Positions 8,326-18,279 of a stretch of 64,000 bases of DNA are shown piece after piece. The position numbers and the translations under genes are program-made. Below the pieces are notes generated by a model that was given only the letters and a program-made list of their open reading frames with translations, did not search any database and had not been told where the DNA came from. The first letter of the stretch is position 1; each line of letters begins with the position of its first letter. This DNA comes from JASTVH01 sp042862465 (GTDB taxonomy: Bacteria; Pseudomonadota; Gammaproteobacteria; Pseudomonadales; Oleiphilaceae), in the NCBI GenBank assembly GCA_042862465.1, contig JASTVH010000013.1, positions 16,502 to 80,501 on the forward strand. The letters run 5' to 3'.

Positions 8326-9624
8326 TTATAATCCCAGCTTATCAAGCGCGAAGTAGTGGCGTAATACGCGATACAGAGTATGCGCATCGCGGGTGCCGGC
8401 CAGTTCCCGAATCGAGTGCATGGCCATCTGCGGCACGCCAATATCCAGCGTCTGCACGCCCAGGGTGCCCGCCGTCAGCGGCCCGATGGTGCTGCCACAG
8501 GCCATGTCCGAACGCACCACAAAGCTCTGGCAGGGCACGCCCAGCTCTTCACTGATATAGCGATAGATGCCCGCGGTCCGGCTGCTGGTGGCATAGCGCT
8601 GGTTGTTGTTGATCTTGATCACCGGCCCCTGGTTGATCAGAGGACCGTGATTGGCGTCATGCCGGTCCTTGTAGTTCGGGTGCAGCGCGTGGGCATTGTC
8701 GGCGGAAATCATCATCGATTGGGCCAGTACCCGGTCAGCACGGGCCTCCCCCACCCAGCGACGCACCACCGAAGACAGGAACGGCCCCTGAGCCCCCTCG
8801 GCCGACATACTGCCCACCTCTTCATGGTCATTGCAGACCAGCAGTGCCGGTTGATCCCGCTCGGCTTTCAGGAGCGCCTGCAGGCCAATAAAACAGCTCA
8901 GCAGATTATCCAGGCGGGCCGAGGTGATGAAATCCTCGTTCACGCCCACCAGGGCCGGCGGCTGGGTGTCGTAGAGGCTCAATTCGTAATCGAGCACCTT
9001 TTTCACATCCAGTTCCGGCTGTTGCGCCGTCAGTTGCTGGCGCAGCAATTCACGGAAATCCGGACGCTCCTGCTTATCGGTCAAAAGCAGCAACGGCGGG
9101 AGATCGGTCTGTGGATTGATGGAACGTGCGTTGTTGGCTTCACGATCCAGATGAATGGCCAGACTCGGAATGACAGCCACCGGTCGTTCGAAGTCGACCA
9201 GTGCTTCGGCCATGTCCCCTGCCCGATTGATGTACGCTACGCGTCCCGCCATCGACAGGTCCCGGTCAAACCAGGGATTGAGCAAGGCCCCGCCGTAGAC
9301 TTCCACACCCAGCTGAAAATACCCCTTGTCGCAGACTTCAGGATTGGGCTTGACCCGCAGACAGGGGCTGTCGGTGTGGGCCCCTGCCATTCGGATGCCC
9401 TGCTTTACGGAACCGGTATCGCCGGTTCGGAAAGCAACAATGGACGCGCCGTTCCGGACCACGTAGTACCCCTGGTTGTCCGCCAGCTGCCAGCCCTCGC
9501 GTTCATCCAGCGCCTGAAAGCCGGCCTGCTCCAGAGCCGCTGCCATATTGGCAACGGCATGGTAAGGGGTTGGGGATTTGCGCAGGAACGCCATCAGTTC
9601 CTGATTGAAGTGTGCCAGTTCCAT
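8326..9624 (-). CDS. apeB: M18 family aminopeptidase
   Basis: 432 residues from the ATG at 9624, which has GGAG five bases upstream; an earlier in-frame start at 9657 would overlap the gene before. Metal and active-site motifs of M18 dinuclear zinc aminopeptidases are present: GAHTDSPCLR (His83, Asp85), DHEEVGS near 265, and AHALHPNYKD. Such cytosolic enzymes remove N-terminal, often acidic, residues from peptides. It lies 17 bases after the 1383-residue protein gene, so co-transcription is likely. Intact. Confidence 0.92.
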   Translation of the reverse strand: MELAHFNQELMAFLRKSPTPYHAVANMAAALEQAGFQALDEREGWQLADNQGYYVVRNGASIVAFRTGDTGSVKQGIRMAGAHTDSPCLRVKPNPEVCDKGYFQLGVEVYGGALLNPWFDRDLSMAGRVAYINRAGDMAEALVDFERPVAVIPSLAIHLDREANNARSINPQTDLPPLLLLTDKQERPDFRELLRQQLTAQQPELDVKKVLDYELSLYDTQPPALVGVNEDFITSARLDNLLSCFIGLQALLKAERDQPALLVCNDHEEVGSMSAEGAQGPFLSSVVRRWVGEARADRVLAQSMMISADNAHALHPNYKDRHDANHGPLINQGPVIKINNNQRYATSSRTAGIYRYISEELGVPCQSFVVRSDMACGSTIGPLTAGTLGVQTLDIGVPQMAMHSIRELAGTRDAHTLYRVLRHYFALDKLGL

Positions 9625-9641
9625 AAGACTCCAACGGTTAT

Positions 9642-12600
9642 TCAGGATTGATCCCAATCTTCATCGTTGCGCGACCGGGGCGCCGGAGGCAGTGGCTTAC
9701 CCGTCGTCTTCAGTGGCTGCCAGCCACCACCTTCTGTCAGTTGCCGCCAACCCCAGCGCAGCCAGTCTACCACGGCAACCGCCAGCCACAGGGACCACAG
9801 CAGCATGGCCAGACGATAGCCCCACAGGGGCAGCGACCAGATGTGGACCGTGGGCACCGCGCCGCTCGCCGCCTGATCCAGATACCAGTTGAGATGGGAG
9901 GCACTGGATCCATTGCCGGTCACCCACATGGCCGGTTCCGCCAGCAAGCCATAGGGAACGCTGACCAGCAAGGCGATGAAACTGATTAAAGTCAGCGCAA
10001 CCAGTCCCACCTGCCGCAGGTTGAACCACCGCGCCTCCGTGATAGCCCGCTGCGAGCGGTCGGCCATGGCGTAGAACCACGCCACGATGAGCACCGCACT
10101 CCAGGGATTGGCCAGGCTCAGGCCAAGACCCAGCAGCAACCACTGGCCGAAGCCCAGCGGATTGCGCTCATGACGCCCCAGTGCCGCAGCGAGGATCAGC
10201 AGCAAGGGCAGTATCGACCAGTACAATACAGCCGGGCCAATGCCCGTGCTGGCCGCATAGAGCAGCCAACGGTCCCGGGGCAAGGCAACCTGCTGCGTGA
10301 CATTGGTCACCGGCCAGGGAAGCACCAGCTGGGGGCTCTGCCACGCCCATTCCAACGCCCAGGGGCCCTCCACCCCCAGTTCGATGTGATGCAAACCGGC
10401 ATCCAGGGCCACGTCCAGCGTATTGGCATCGTCCAGCAGCGGGCGCGACTCACCATCGACCCGCACCGACTTGAGAGCCATGCGCTCGGGCAGCTGCCAC
10501 TGCAGACGGTCGGCGATGGATGTTCGCACCGCGAGCTCGTATTGGCCCTGATAGAGTGTGCCCCCCGGCTGGTGATTCAGGCCCAGACGTTCGACGGTCA
10601 GGGTTCGGCCCGGTACAGCCTCCGGGCGGGAGATGGACAGCAACAGGGATTCGCCGGCGCGGGGATGCCAGGTGGGCCGCCAGTAGCCATCGCCCCCCCG
10701 GCGCTGAACCGGCGGCAGCAGACTCGATTCCACGTGCCACTGGGGCCCTGCGGCCAGGGTCCAGATTTCGGTGGCATTTTCTTCGGCCGCGGCCGTCAGA
10801 CTGAGCTGGTCCACAGGCTTGATGAAACCCTGCCAACGAACGGATTGGCGATTGGCCGGGATCACAACCTGCACCTGATCCCCGCTGACTTCCATCGCGC
10901 CACTGGTCACCGATTCCCCGGGAAGCAGCGGCAACGACACTTCCACCGGCCCCTTGTCCGGGGCGACACGGGAAACCACCGTCTCCACCTGCCAGCGATT
11001 GCCCAGCGTCAGGGTTCGGGCCACTTCCACAAATGGAGGCGGCGGTTCGGCAAAGAGAGAGGAGCGACTTTCCGCCCGCCGTTCACTGACCTGTTGGCGC
11101 TCGAACCGCAACGTCTCCGACGCCGGCGCGCCGCGCACCAGGCCAAACACGTTCCAGTCTTCAAGCTTGATGTTAAAACGATGGGACGGTGTCGGGAACC
11201 GCACCGCCAGCTGATCCTGTTCCCGCACATCGCTCTCCAGCACCACCTCGTGGTTGCCAGGTGCCAGGCTCAGGGCGAGAAAACCGTTGTCATTGAACTG
11301 CAGGCGATCTGTTTCCTCGCCATCCACCACCACGGAAGTGGGACGCCAGGCATCACGATGGGCGGGCAGCGTGACCACGGCAGGTTCCACCAGGCTGAAT
11401 TGCTGGGTAAGCGTCAGCCCGTAGCCATCCAGCACCAACAGCGTGCGCCGTTCACTGGCACAGTCCGGTGCGCAGTCCGGCGGTGCGACCAGACGCGCCT
11501 TGAGTTCATCCAGCAACTGTGGTGAAGGAATGTCCTCAGCACTGGCCGGCGTGGGGAGGCCCATACCGGCTCCCAGCACGAGCAGTACCAACAGGCTCAC
11601 CGCCAATTCGGAACCGCCCTCACCATCGCTTTTATTATCGGAGTCATCCTCACCGCGATCGCGACCACGACCGAGGAAACAGCGCACGGTGAGCAGGCCA
11701 ATCAGGGCGATCGCCAGCAGGCGCAAAGCACTCACGGCAACCGGCGGTAACAGCCACAGGGACACGCGGCTGGTGGCCTCCACTGGCCCGCCCCAGCTCA
11801 GTTGGGCCGTCTCCCAGTGCCATTCAGGCAACCCCGAGCCCGTTTGGATATGGGCATCCGGGTCCCAGTCAGGCAGCGGACTGGGCTGACTGGCGGACAG
11901 CTCCCGTGCAGGCGCTTCGGCCTTACTCATCATCCGGTCAGCCAGCTTTAACCCGGAGGGTGCCGCTTCCTGCATAACAACCGGCGACGACACCGGCCCA
12001 CCCTGTGTCATCTCGCCCTCGTGGGCCAGTTGCGGGTAGATCGCTATCCGCAGCTGGAAGGCCATGACCGCCAAACCAGCGACCGCAAAGGCAATCAGAC
12101 CACCGCCCCGCAACACGGCGACCACCTTTTGCAGCCTTCCTTCGCCAATGTTCCGCCACAACGCCGTTAGCAACACCACCAGGAGGAGCAGCCAGACCAA
12201 CCCGGCATGTTCCTGATACAGCAGGAGCCCGAAAACCAGGGCGGCCAGTGCCCACTTCCAGCCAAACGTCCGCCCGCAGGCAACCGCAACCAACAGCACC
12301 AGGAACAGGTTCCAGATGCTCCACTGGGACAGCCAGCTCCCGGATACCCGATCGGCCCCCTCCGTAGCCAGCAGACGCCAGCCGGGCGGCAGGTTGAACG
12401 TCCACTGCACCGCATTCACGGTGTGCAGCCATCCGGTCACAGGCAGCTGCAAGGGCCAGGTTCCGTCGTCGGCCACCACCTCTGCGGTGGTCTCGATGTT
12501 GACCCGCTCGGGACGCACCTCGACACCGGTGGATTCCCGTTCCGGCAACCGCGTAATCATTGCCGGCTCTCCGTTGACGGCCACGCGCCCCAACAGGGGC

Positions 12601-13793
12601 CGCTTCAGGGCCTCAAGCCGGCTTTGGTCCTGCATCTGGCCGCGAATCCGGTCGCGGATGCGCGCACCCTCTCCCGCAAAATCGAGCCACAGTTCCCGCT
12701 GCAACCGGAGTTCGGCCGGCTTCGGATTCCCCACCCCGCGCTGAAGCTCATGCAGCCCCAGCCGATCGCCATCACCCAGCCCAAAAACGGGCAAATGGCG
12801 CCATTCACCGGGTATTGGAACCTGCCCCGGCTCAACCCTTGGAGCGCCTCCAATCTCGACCTGGCGCAGCTCGGGTCTCTCGCGGAAGGCCCAGAATTCC
12901 TGTTGAGGCCAGCCCCCCGCTTGCGGGTCCGGCCCCGGTTCCGCATCCCTGGAAACCGCCCGCGCGGTGAAGCTGATCGTCCACTGACCCGGCCGCAACT
13001 GCACCCGAAGCATGCCATCGTCGCCAAGTCGCGCCGGGAGCGGTGTCTCAAAAGCCAGCAACCGGAAACCTTCGGGCAGTGCACGGCCCAGGCTCACCTC
13101 GCGGGCATCGCCGGAAACCTTGAGGGACACGCGCGTTTCCAGCCGCTGCGGGATGCGATCGTCCAGCAGGCGGGCCACGGTCACCTCCAGAGCGCGGGGC
13201 TGCGTTTCGAGACCGCTGGGTTGCGCCTGGTTGGTCAGTTGCAGGCGGTAGCGCTCGTCAATAACCGGCGGCCCCTGGGCATCTTCCACCTCGATCAGGC
13301 CCACACGATAAGGCAATTGGATCGACGTGGGGCGTTGTTGCCATTCGATCATCCCCTGTATCTCGTGCGTTCCCTGACTCAGTTGGACGTGAGGCACGCC
13401 CTTGCGATCGATCACGGCCGCATCCCGGCCATCGACACGAACCTCCTCCGGCCAGGAACCGCTTTCGCCGGGCAGCGGTACCCAGGCCTGATCGTACAGC
13501 GTCCAGCTTTGCCGGAAGCGCACGCGCTGATCACCCTCGCTCAGATGCAGACGCCCCGGCCAGGCGCAGAAGAAGGCCGCAGTTTCATCCATGGTCCGGG
13601 GACATGCCAGCTGGCCCTGGTCCGGCAGCACCCAGTTGACCCAGGGGGACAGCTGGGGCGGGATATCCTGCTCGCGAAGCGCCGCACGGGCTTCGGGTAT
13701 CAGCATGAGGAATATGAGAAAGAGGGTGGACAGCAACGTCAGGCAATGACCAGATGAACGGCAATAGACTTCCATGTGCCTGATTTGGATCAT
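9642..13793 (-). CDS. Large two-half membrane/envelope protein, family not recognised
   Basis: 1383 residues, function unknown. Residues 1-38 form a signal peptide ending in PEARA. A beta-rich extracytoplasmic region runs to about 480, then several membrane spans (about 484-590). Two spans with an acidic linker between them (about 676-750) end in a second signal-peptide-like stretch, LLVLLVLGAGMGLPTPASA. A second beta-rich region (about 752-1175) and a final group of spans (about 1178-1340) follow. The two halves match: WVPLPGE..W..EVRVDG in the first against VVTLPAH..W..SVVVDG in the second, each followed by a hydrophobic strand and G-HE-(I/V). A third VRVDGES...LHHIEL copy is near 1140. The start has GGAAG seven bases upstream. 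The aminopeptidase gene follows closely. Confidence 0.85.
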   Translation of the reverse strand: MIQIRHMEVYCRSSGHCLTLLSTLFLIFLMLIPEARAALREQDIPPQLSPWVNWVLPDQGQLACPRTMDETAAFFCAWPGRLHLSEGDQRVRFRQSWTLYDQAWVPLPGESGSWPEEVRVDGRDAAVIDRKGVPHVQLSQGTHEIQGMIEWQQRPTSIQLPYRVGLIEVEDAQGPPVIDERYRLQLTNQAQPSGLETQPRALEVTVARLLDDRIPQRLETRVSLKVSGDAREVSLGRALPEGFRLLAFETPLPARLGDDGMLRVQLRPGQWTISFTARAVSRDAEPGPDPQAGGWPQQEFWAFRERPELRQVEIGGAPRVEPGQVPIPGEWRHLPVFGLGDGDRLGLHELQRGVGNPKPAELRLQRELWLDFAGEGARIRDRIRGQMQDQSRLEALKRPLLGRVAVNGEPAMITRLPERESTGVEVRPERVNIETTAEVVADDGTWPLQLPVTGWLHTVNAVQWTFNLPPGWRLLATEGADRVSGSWLSQWSIWNLFLVLLVAVACGRTFGWKWALAALVFGLLLYQEHAGLVWLLLLVVLLTALWRNIGEGRLQKVVAVLRGGGLIAFAVAGLAVMAFQLRIAIYPQLAHEGEMTQGGPVSSPVVMQEAAPSGLKLADRMMSKAEAPARELSASQPSPLPDWDPDAHIQTGSGLPEWHWETAQLSWGGPVEATSRVSLWLLPPVAVSALRLLAIALIGLLTVRCFLGRGRDRGEDDSDNKSDGEGGSELAVSLLVLLVLGAGMGLPTPASAEDIPSPQLLDELKARLVAPPDCAPDCASERRTLLVLDGYGLTLTQQFSLVEPAVVTLPAHRDAWRPTSVVVDGEETDRLQFNDNGFLALSLAPGNHEVVLESDVREQDQLAVRFPTPSHRFNIKLEDWNVFGLVRGAPASETLRFERQQVSERRAESRSSLFAEPPPPFVEVARTLTLGNRWQVETVVSRVAPDKGPVEVSLPLLPGESVTSGAMEVSGDQVQVVIPANRQSVRWQGFIKPVDQLSLTAAAEENATEIWTLAAGPQWHVESSLLPPVQRRGGDGYWRPTWHPRAGESLLLSISRPEAVPGRTLTVERLGLNHQPGGTLYQGQYELAVRTSIADRLQWQLPERMALKSVRVDGESRPLLDDANTLDVALDAGLHHIELGVEGPWALEWAWQSPQLVLPWPVTNVTQQVALPRDRWLLYAASTGIGPAVLYWSILPLLLILAAALGRHERNPLGFGQWLLLGLGLSLANPWSAVLIVAWFYAMADRSQRAITEARWFNLRQVGLVALTLISFIALLVSVPYGLLAEPAMWVTGNGSSASHLNWYLDQAASGAVPTVHIWSLPLWGYRLAMLLWSLWLAVAVVDWLRWGWRQLTEGGGWQPLKTTGKPLPPAPRSRNDEDWDQS

Positions 13794-13943
13794 GGTTTTT
13801 CTTCCGGGTCGTCGTTGTTATTGGGAGGCGAGACAATGGTGATCAGGATAGCCGGTCACCGGTCAGGCAACAACGCCTCCCTGGCGCGAGTTCGCCACGA
13901 ACTTTAGAATGACATCCCACCGACCGACCAACAGGACCTGTCG

Positions 13944-14417
13944 ATGCGCTTGCCCCAGTTTGTGGATATCGAATACCTGGAAATCGAGAACTGCCTGATC
14001 CCCACCGGCCTGGCCTGGAGCCTGGACGATGGACGCATCAAATACGTGGTACTGATGCCGGATGACAGCTGGCTGCCGGAAGATCCCGACGAACTATGGG
14101 TAGACCTGGACTACTATGCCGAACAGGGCGTTCCGGCCCTGGATGCTATCCAGGAACTGGCCGAGGACGCCGGCGGCTCAACCATTTTCCACGATGCCCT
14201 GGATCCGGATGAACAGCTTCTGGAAAAACTGTTCGAGACCTTTCGGCAGGACCCGCCGTTCGAGCTGGCCGGGATCGCCGAACTGCTCAAGGAGGACGCT
14301 GCCGTGTTGGAGCAGCGGCGGCAGGACATACTGAACGAACAGGGCCTGGCACCCGAAAGTGCCGAAAGCACCGTGTACTCGCTGTTGCTGTTGGCCCGGG
14401 AGCACGACGCCCTGTAA
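13944..14417 (+). CDS. Acidic hypothetical protein
   Basis: 157 residues, strongly acidic, no signal peptide or membrane span. AGGA lies seven bases before the ATG. The N-terminal half (YLEIENCLIPTGLAWSL, DGRIKYVVLMPDD) looks like paired beta strands; the C-terminal half is helical and rich in Glu and Leu. I do not recognise the family. It stands alone between divergent and co-directional neighbours, and codon use resembles the rest of the window, so it is probably a real gene. Confidence 0.65.
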   Translation: MRLPQFVDIEYLEIENCLIPTGLAWSLDDGRIKYVVLMPDDSWLPEDPDELWVDLDYYAEQGVPALDAIQELAEDAGGSTIFHDALDPDEQLLEKLFETFRQDPPFELAGIAELLKEDAAVLEQRRQDILNEQGLAPESAESTVYSLLLLAREHDAL

Positions 14418-14681
14418 CCCGTCAGATACGCGACTAACGATTGTAAACCCCGGATTACCCGATATTTCCGGCGTTTTGGGGCCTCCCTCCCATTTTGTCC
14501 GGGGATTTGTGACCGGCTTCGATGACAGCGGTCGCCCATCCGGGCACAATCGCCGGTTCCAGGGACTTGTTCAGAGGTTCCCGACCAACAATAAGAACGA
14601 CAAGAAAAACGAGAATTCAAGATCCGGGACGTTTGGTGGACGTCCGCCTCACCTCCAGATGCAAGGGAAGACAAGTTTATT

Positions 14682-15341
14682 ATGCGACGTACCCTGTGCC
14701 GAGCCGGCCTCGCCCTGCTCCTGATTTTTGCCACATCTGTGTTGCATGCCGCCCCCCAAGAACAGGCCGCCCAGGGAACAGCCCCGGACAAGGTCGAAGG
14801 CAAAGAAGGCCTGGACTATATCGGCCTGACCCTGACCCGCCTGGATCACCGCTCCCTGGGGGATGGCAACCTAAGCTCCCAAACCCTGGCCTCGCAGCTG
14901 ATCCTCGGGACCTACCTCACCGATCTGTTCACGGTGGAAGGCCGATTGGGCGGTGGCTGGAATGAAGACAATCCCTATCCCTGGCTGGATGTGGGCATCA
15001 AGTATTTCGCCAGCTGGTACATCGGTATCAATTATTCCTGGACGCCCTGGTCCAGTGTTTACGCCAAGTACGGCTTCTCCTCGGTCCATGGCAACGCCGA
15101 CAAGCGTGATCCGCGGGACTACGGCCTGGACAAGGCTGCGGCCAATGCCGCCAATAACGATATCGAAGAGATCGATGGCGACTTCCTTTCCAGCTCCTTC
15201 AGTGTCAGCTGGCTCGCCGGCGTGGATATGGCGGTCACCGACAACACTTACGCGATATTCGAAGTGGGGCGACTGCATGCGGACACCACGACCGATATCA
15301 AGACGTTCCAGTACAGCCTGGGCGTGCGCTACGATTTCTGA
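14682..15341 (+). CDS. Outer-membrane beta-barrel protein
   Basis: 219 residues. A signal peptide (about 1-23, ending VLHAA) is followed by alternating amphipathic strands rich in Tyr, Trp and Gly (GIKYFASWYIGINYSW, AKYGFSSVHG), and the chain ends in GVRYDF, the terminal Phe recognised by the BAM complex. An acidic loop lies near 135-165. Size and pattern fit a small eight-stranded OmpA/OmpW-like barrel. The specific role is unknown. No partner gene is adjacent; rlmKL converges on it. Confidence 0.75.
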   Translation: MRRTLCRAGLALLLIFATSVLHAAPQEQAAQGTAPDKVEGKEGLDYIGLTLTRLDHRSLGDGNLSSQTLASQLILGTYLTDLFTVEGRLGGGWNEDNPYPWLDVGIKYFASWYIGINYSWTPWSSVYAKYGFSSVHGNADKRDPRDYGLDKAAANAANNDIEEIDGDFLSSSFSVSWLAGVDMAVTDNTYAIFEVGRLHADTTTDIKTFQYSLGVRYDF

Positions 15342-15382
15342 TCTGCCGGGCGCCCTCGCAAGGACGCCCCGCCCTGCTACAC

Positions 15383-17539
15383 TCATCCCCGGTGCCGGAT
15401 GCGCCAACACTGGTGAATACGGGGATTACGGGCAAAGTCCCGGTCAATGGTCTGCCGCGTAATATCTCTCACATCCCAACGCTCGGCCACCGCTTCGTCC
15501 AGCTTGAATTTGCGGAAATTGGTCGAGAAGATCAATTCCCCTTCCTTGGCCAAACGCTTCATCGCACCCGCAATCAGCGCCCCGTGATCGCGCTGGATAT
15601 CCAACACATCGGCCATGCGCTTGGAGTTTGAAAAGGTCGGCGGGTCCATGAAAATCAGATCGAACTCGTCCTCTGGTTTCTCGGCCAGCCACTGCGTGCA
15701 GTTGACTTGGGCAAACCGGTGCCAGGGTCCCTCCAACCCGTTGAGCTTCAGGTTTTCTTGGGCCCATTTGAGGTAGGTGGCGGACATGTCGAGACTCAGG
15801 CTGCTGGCCGCCCCCCCACTTACTGCATGGACCGTCGCCGCGCCGGTATAACAAAACAGGTTGAGAAAGCGCTTGCCACGGGCATGCTCGGCCATCCATA
15901 AGCGGATGGGCCGGTGATCTAGAAAAAGCCCGGTATCGAGATAGTCCACCAGATTGACATACAGCCGGCACTGGCCCTCATTGACGATCAGGCGCTGCTG
16001 CTGACTGTCCTGCTTCTCGTATTGCTGTGTCCCGAACTGGCGACGACGCTGCTTCAGCACGATGCGCTCAGCCGGCACCTCCAGGGCTTCCGGCAGGACC
16101 GCCAGGGCTTCTTCCAGGCGAGCCTGGGCGGCCTTCTCATCCACAGAGGCCGGCGCCCGGTATTCCTGCACATGCACCCAGTCACCATAAACATCCACTG
16201 CCAGGGCGAACTCGGGCATGTCGGCGTCATAGAGCCGATAGCACTCGATCGCGTTTTTCCGTACCCAGCCTTTCAGGGCCTTGAGGTTTTTGCGCAGCCG
16301 ATTGGCGAACATTCGAGCCCGCTCGGGATTATCAATCCGGGCCCGAGGCCGCTTGGGGGCATCGGCACTGCGTACCGGCTTGAAATGCTCCTGGCGCACA
16401 TCGAATAACAACAGTTTGCCGGGCAGACTGCCGTTGTAGAGCGGATACTGGCGGTGACTGTGCAGCCCCAGGGCATGCCCGAATTGAGGAACCGCCGTAA
16501 ATACCGCCAGCTGCCAGCCCAGGCAGTGATTGCGGATCTGCTCGCCCAACAGTTGGTAAAGCGCTTCCAGTTCCGAACGCTCACTGAGACGCTCACCGTA
16601 GGGTGGATTGGTAATCACCAGGCCACTCGACTGCTGGGACGGGTTCTCGAAGGCGGTCAGCTCGCGGCGCTCCACATGAATGCGGTCGGCCAGCCCGGCG
16701 CGCTCAATATTACGCCAGGCCGTGGCCACCACCTGGCGGTTGCGGTCATAGCCCCAGTACCGGCTATCCGAATTGGCGCGCCCCCGCAGTGCCCGATCCT
16801 CATATTCCGCACGCACGCGCTGCCAGAGTTCGTCATCGTGGCCGGGCCATTTTTCGAAGGCGTAGCCTTCGCGCAGCAGGCCCGGCGCCATATCACAGGC
16901 CATCATGGCCGCTTCAATCAGCAAGGTGCCGGAACCGCACAGCGGATCCACAAGGTCCCCGCCCTGCGCTGCCAGCTCCGGCCAGCCGGCCCGCAGCAAC
17001 AAGGCCGCCGCCAGGTTCTCTTTCAGGGGTGCGGCACCCGCCTCTGTCCGGTATCCGCGGCGGTGCAGACTCTGGCCCGCCAGATCGATCCCCAGATCCA
17101 GACGCCCCCGGTGCAAACGGGCGTGAACATTCAGATCCGGTTGCTGGCGATCCACGGAAGGGCGGGTGCCATGCAGCTCACGCATGCGGTCAACGATGCC
17201 GTCCTTGATGCACAGGGCGCCAAACTGGGTATTGCGTATGCCGGCCCCCTGCCCGTGGAACTGAACCCGCAAGCGCCCCTCAGGTGCCAGGTGCTCCTCC
17301 CAGCTGATGCCATGGGCCAACGCGATAATATCATCCGGCGTTTCAACCCGGGCCTGGGCCAGACTGAGGATGATGCGGTTGGCGAGACGCGATGCCAGGC
17401 ACACCCGATAGGCGCCTTCCAATGCCCCCTCCCCCCATACACCCGCGGGAGAGACCTTGTTCACGGTGATGCCGAATGAAACCAGCTCGTCCGCCAGCAG
17501 TTGTTCTATGCCCTTGGGGCAGGTTACAAAAAAATGCAT
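15383..17539 (-). CDS. rlmL: Bifunctional 23S rRNA methyltransferase RlmKL
   Basis: 718 residues. An N-terminal THUMP domain (about 43-155) is followed by the RlmL methyltransferase with DPLCGSGTLL near 196 and NPPYGERL near 310 (m2G2445), and a C-terminal RlmK domain with NLFCYTGAA near 566 and DPPTFSNSKR near 634 (m7G2069). This two-enzyme fusion is the normal form in gammaproteobacteria. The gene diverges from rmf across a 357-base spacer, placing a 23S-modifying enzyme beside a ribosome hibernation factor. Confidence 0.95.
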   Translation of the reverse strand: MHFFVTCPKGIEQLLADELVSFGITVNKVSPAGVWGEGALEGAYRVCLASRLANRIILSLAQARVETPDDIIALAHGISWEEHLAPEGRLRVQFHGQGAGIRNTQFGALCIKDGIVDRMRELHGTRPSVDRQQPDLNVHARLHRGRLDLGIDLAGQSLHRRGYRTEAGAAPLKENLAAALLLRAGWPELAAQGGDLVDPLCGSGTLLIEAAMMACDMAPGLLREGYAFEKWPGHDDELWQRVRAEYEDRALRGRANSDSRYWGYDRNRQVVATAWRNIERAGLADRIHVERRELTAFENPSQQSSGLVITNPPYGERLSERSELEALYQLLGEQIRNHCLGWQLAVFTAVPQFGHALGLHSHRQYPLYNGSLPGKLLLFDVRQEHFKPVRSADAPKRPRARIDNPERARMFANRLRKNLKALKGWVRKNAIECYRLYDADMPEFALAVDVYGDWVHVQEYRAPASVDEKAAQARLEEALAVLPEALEVPAERIVLKQRRRQFGTQQYEKQDSQQQRLIVNEGQCRLYVNLVDYLDTGLFLDHRPIRLWMAEHARGKRFLNLFCYTGAATVHAVSGGAASSLSLDMSATYLKWAQENLKLNGLEGPWHRFAQVNCTQWLAEKPEDEFDLIFMDPPTFSNSKRMADVLDIQRDHGALIAGAMKRLAKEGELIFSTNFRKFKLDEAVAERWDVRDITRQTIDRDFARNPRIHQCWRIRHRG

Positions 17540-17896
17540 TTCGGTTCCGTTCTGCCGATGTCACGTATGACGCCGTGTGCAGCCTACTTATGTCAACTCA
17601 ACATAAGAAAAGCGTCATCTATATGAAATAAATTGTGTACAAGTCCAGCCCGTTTCGCTTTACTCAAAGGTGACGCGTCTATTATCCCAGGTTTTCAGGC
17701 CGAGAGCCTAAAACCGCAGGGCCCTGTTTTTGCCAGAAAATGGATCGATCCCTCTGCCGTTCGAGCGTGGGGATGAGCTGTGGAGTGTTCTGGTTTCACG
17801 CTGACCGGCCTCTTCACTCAACCCTATAACCGATACGGCGACCGAGGTGCCTGTGCGCACACTCATGTTCAGGAACAACCATGAGGTGAAAACAGC
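17540..17896. other. Divergent spacer rlmKL / rmf
   Basis: 357 bases with no credible gene. An inverted repeat CTTATGT-N7-ACATAAG lies at 17587-17607, about 50 bases before the rlmKL start; it overlaps a TTGACA-like element on the minus strand. The rmf start is preceded by GAGGTG eight bases upstream. No convincing -10 for rmf was found by eye. Confidence 0.5.
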
Positions 17897-18106
17897 ATGA
17901 AGAAACAGAAAAGAGATGTCTTTGCTCGTGCCTTCAAACGGGGCTACATGGCCGGTGTCGCGGGTAAATCCAAGGATACATGCCCGGCAGAAAACCCCAC
18001 GCTTCGCCAGGAGTGGCTAAACGGTTGGCGCGAGGGCCGTACCGATCACTGGGATGGCCTGACAGGCGTATCCGGTATTCACAAGCTTCCCAATATTTCA
18101 GCGTGA
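17897..18106 (+). CDS. rmf: Ribosome modulation factor
   Basis: 69 residues, basic N-terminus KKQKRDVFARAFKRGY, then the conserved core GVAGKSKDTCP and WLNGWREGR. RMF binds 70S ribosomes in stationary phase and promotes dimerisation into inactive 100S particles. E. coli RMF is 55 residues; this one has a longer C-terminal tail. As in related genomes it neighbours pyrD and rlmKL. A hairpin terminator lies downstream at 18215. Confidence 0.93.
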   Translation: MKKQKRDVFARAFKRGYMAGVAGKSKDTCPAENPTLRQEWLNGWREGRTDHWDGLTGVSGIHKLPNISA

Positions 18107-18214
18107 TTCGATCAACAACCTGCTTGACGCACCAATTCAAGTGCTAGACCCGGGGTCCACTCGACCCCGCTCAAAACCAACCTAGCTTTCGCCACGGGGC
18201 TTAGTACCCCGCCC

Positions 18215-18240
18215 GGGCCCGCTCAGCGGGCCCTTCCTTT
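18215..18240 (+). terminator. Rho-independent terminator after rmf
   Basis: GGGCCCGC-TCA-GCGGGCCC stem followed by TTCCTTT, about 110 bases after the rmf stop. Confidence 0.7.
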
Positions 18241-18279
18241 ATCTGCCCCGGAAAAACCTCTCGCCCGAGGGGTGCGAGA

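Noticed and set aside
12207..13757. Long plus-strand open frame opposite the 1383-residue gene
   Set aside because: Composition is rich in Gln, Arg, His and Pro, typical of the antisense of a GC-rich gene; the minus-strand protein has a signal peptide and membrane spans.
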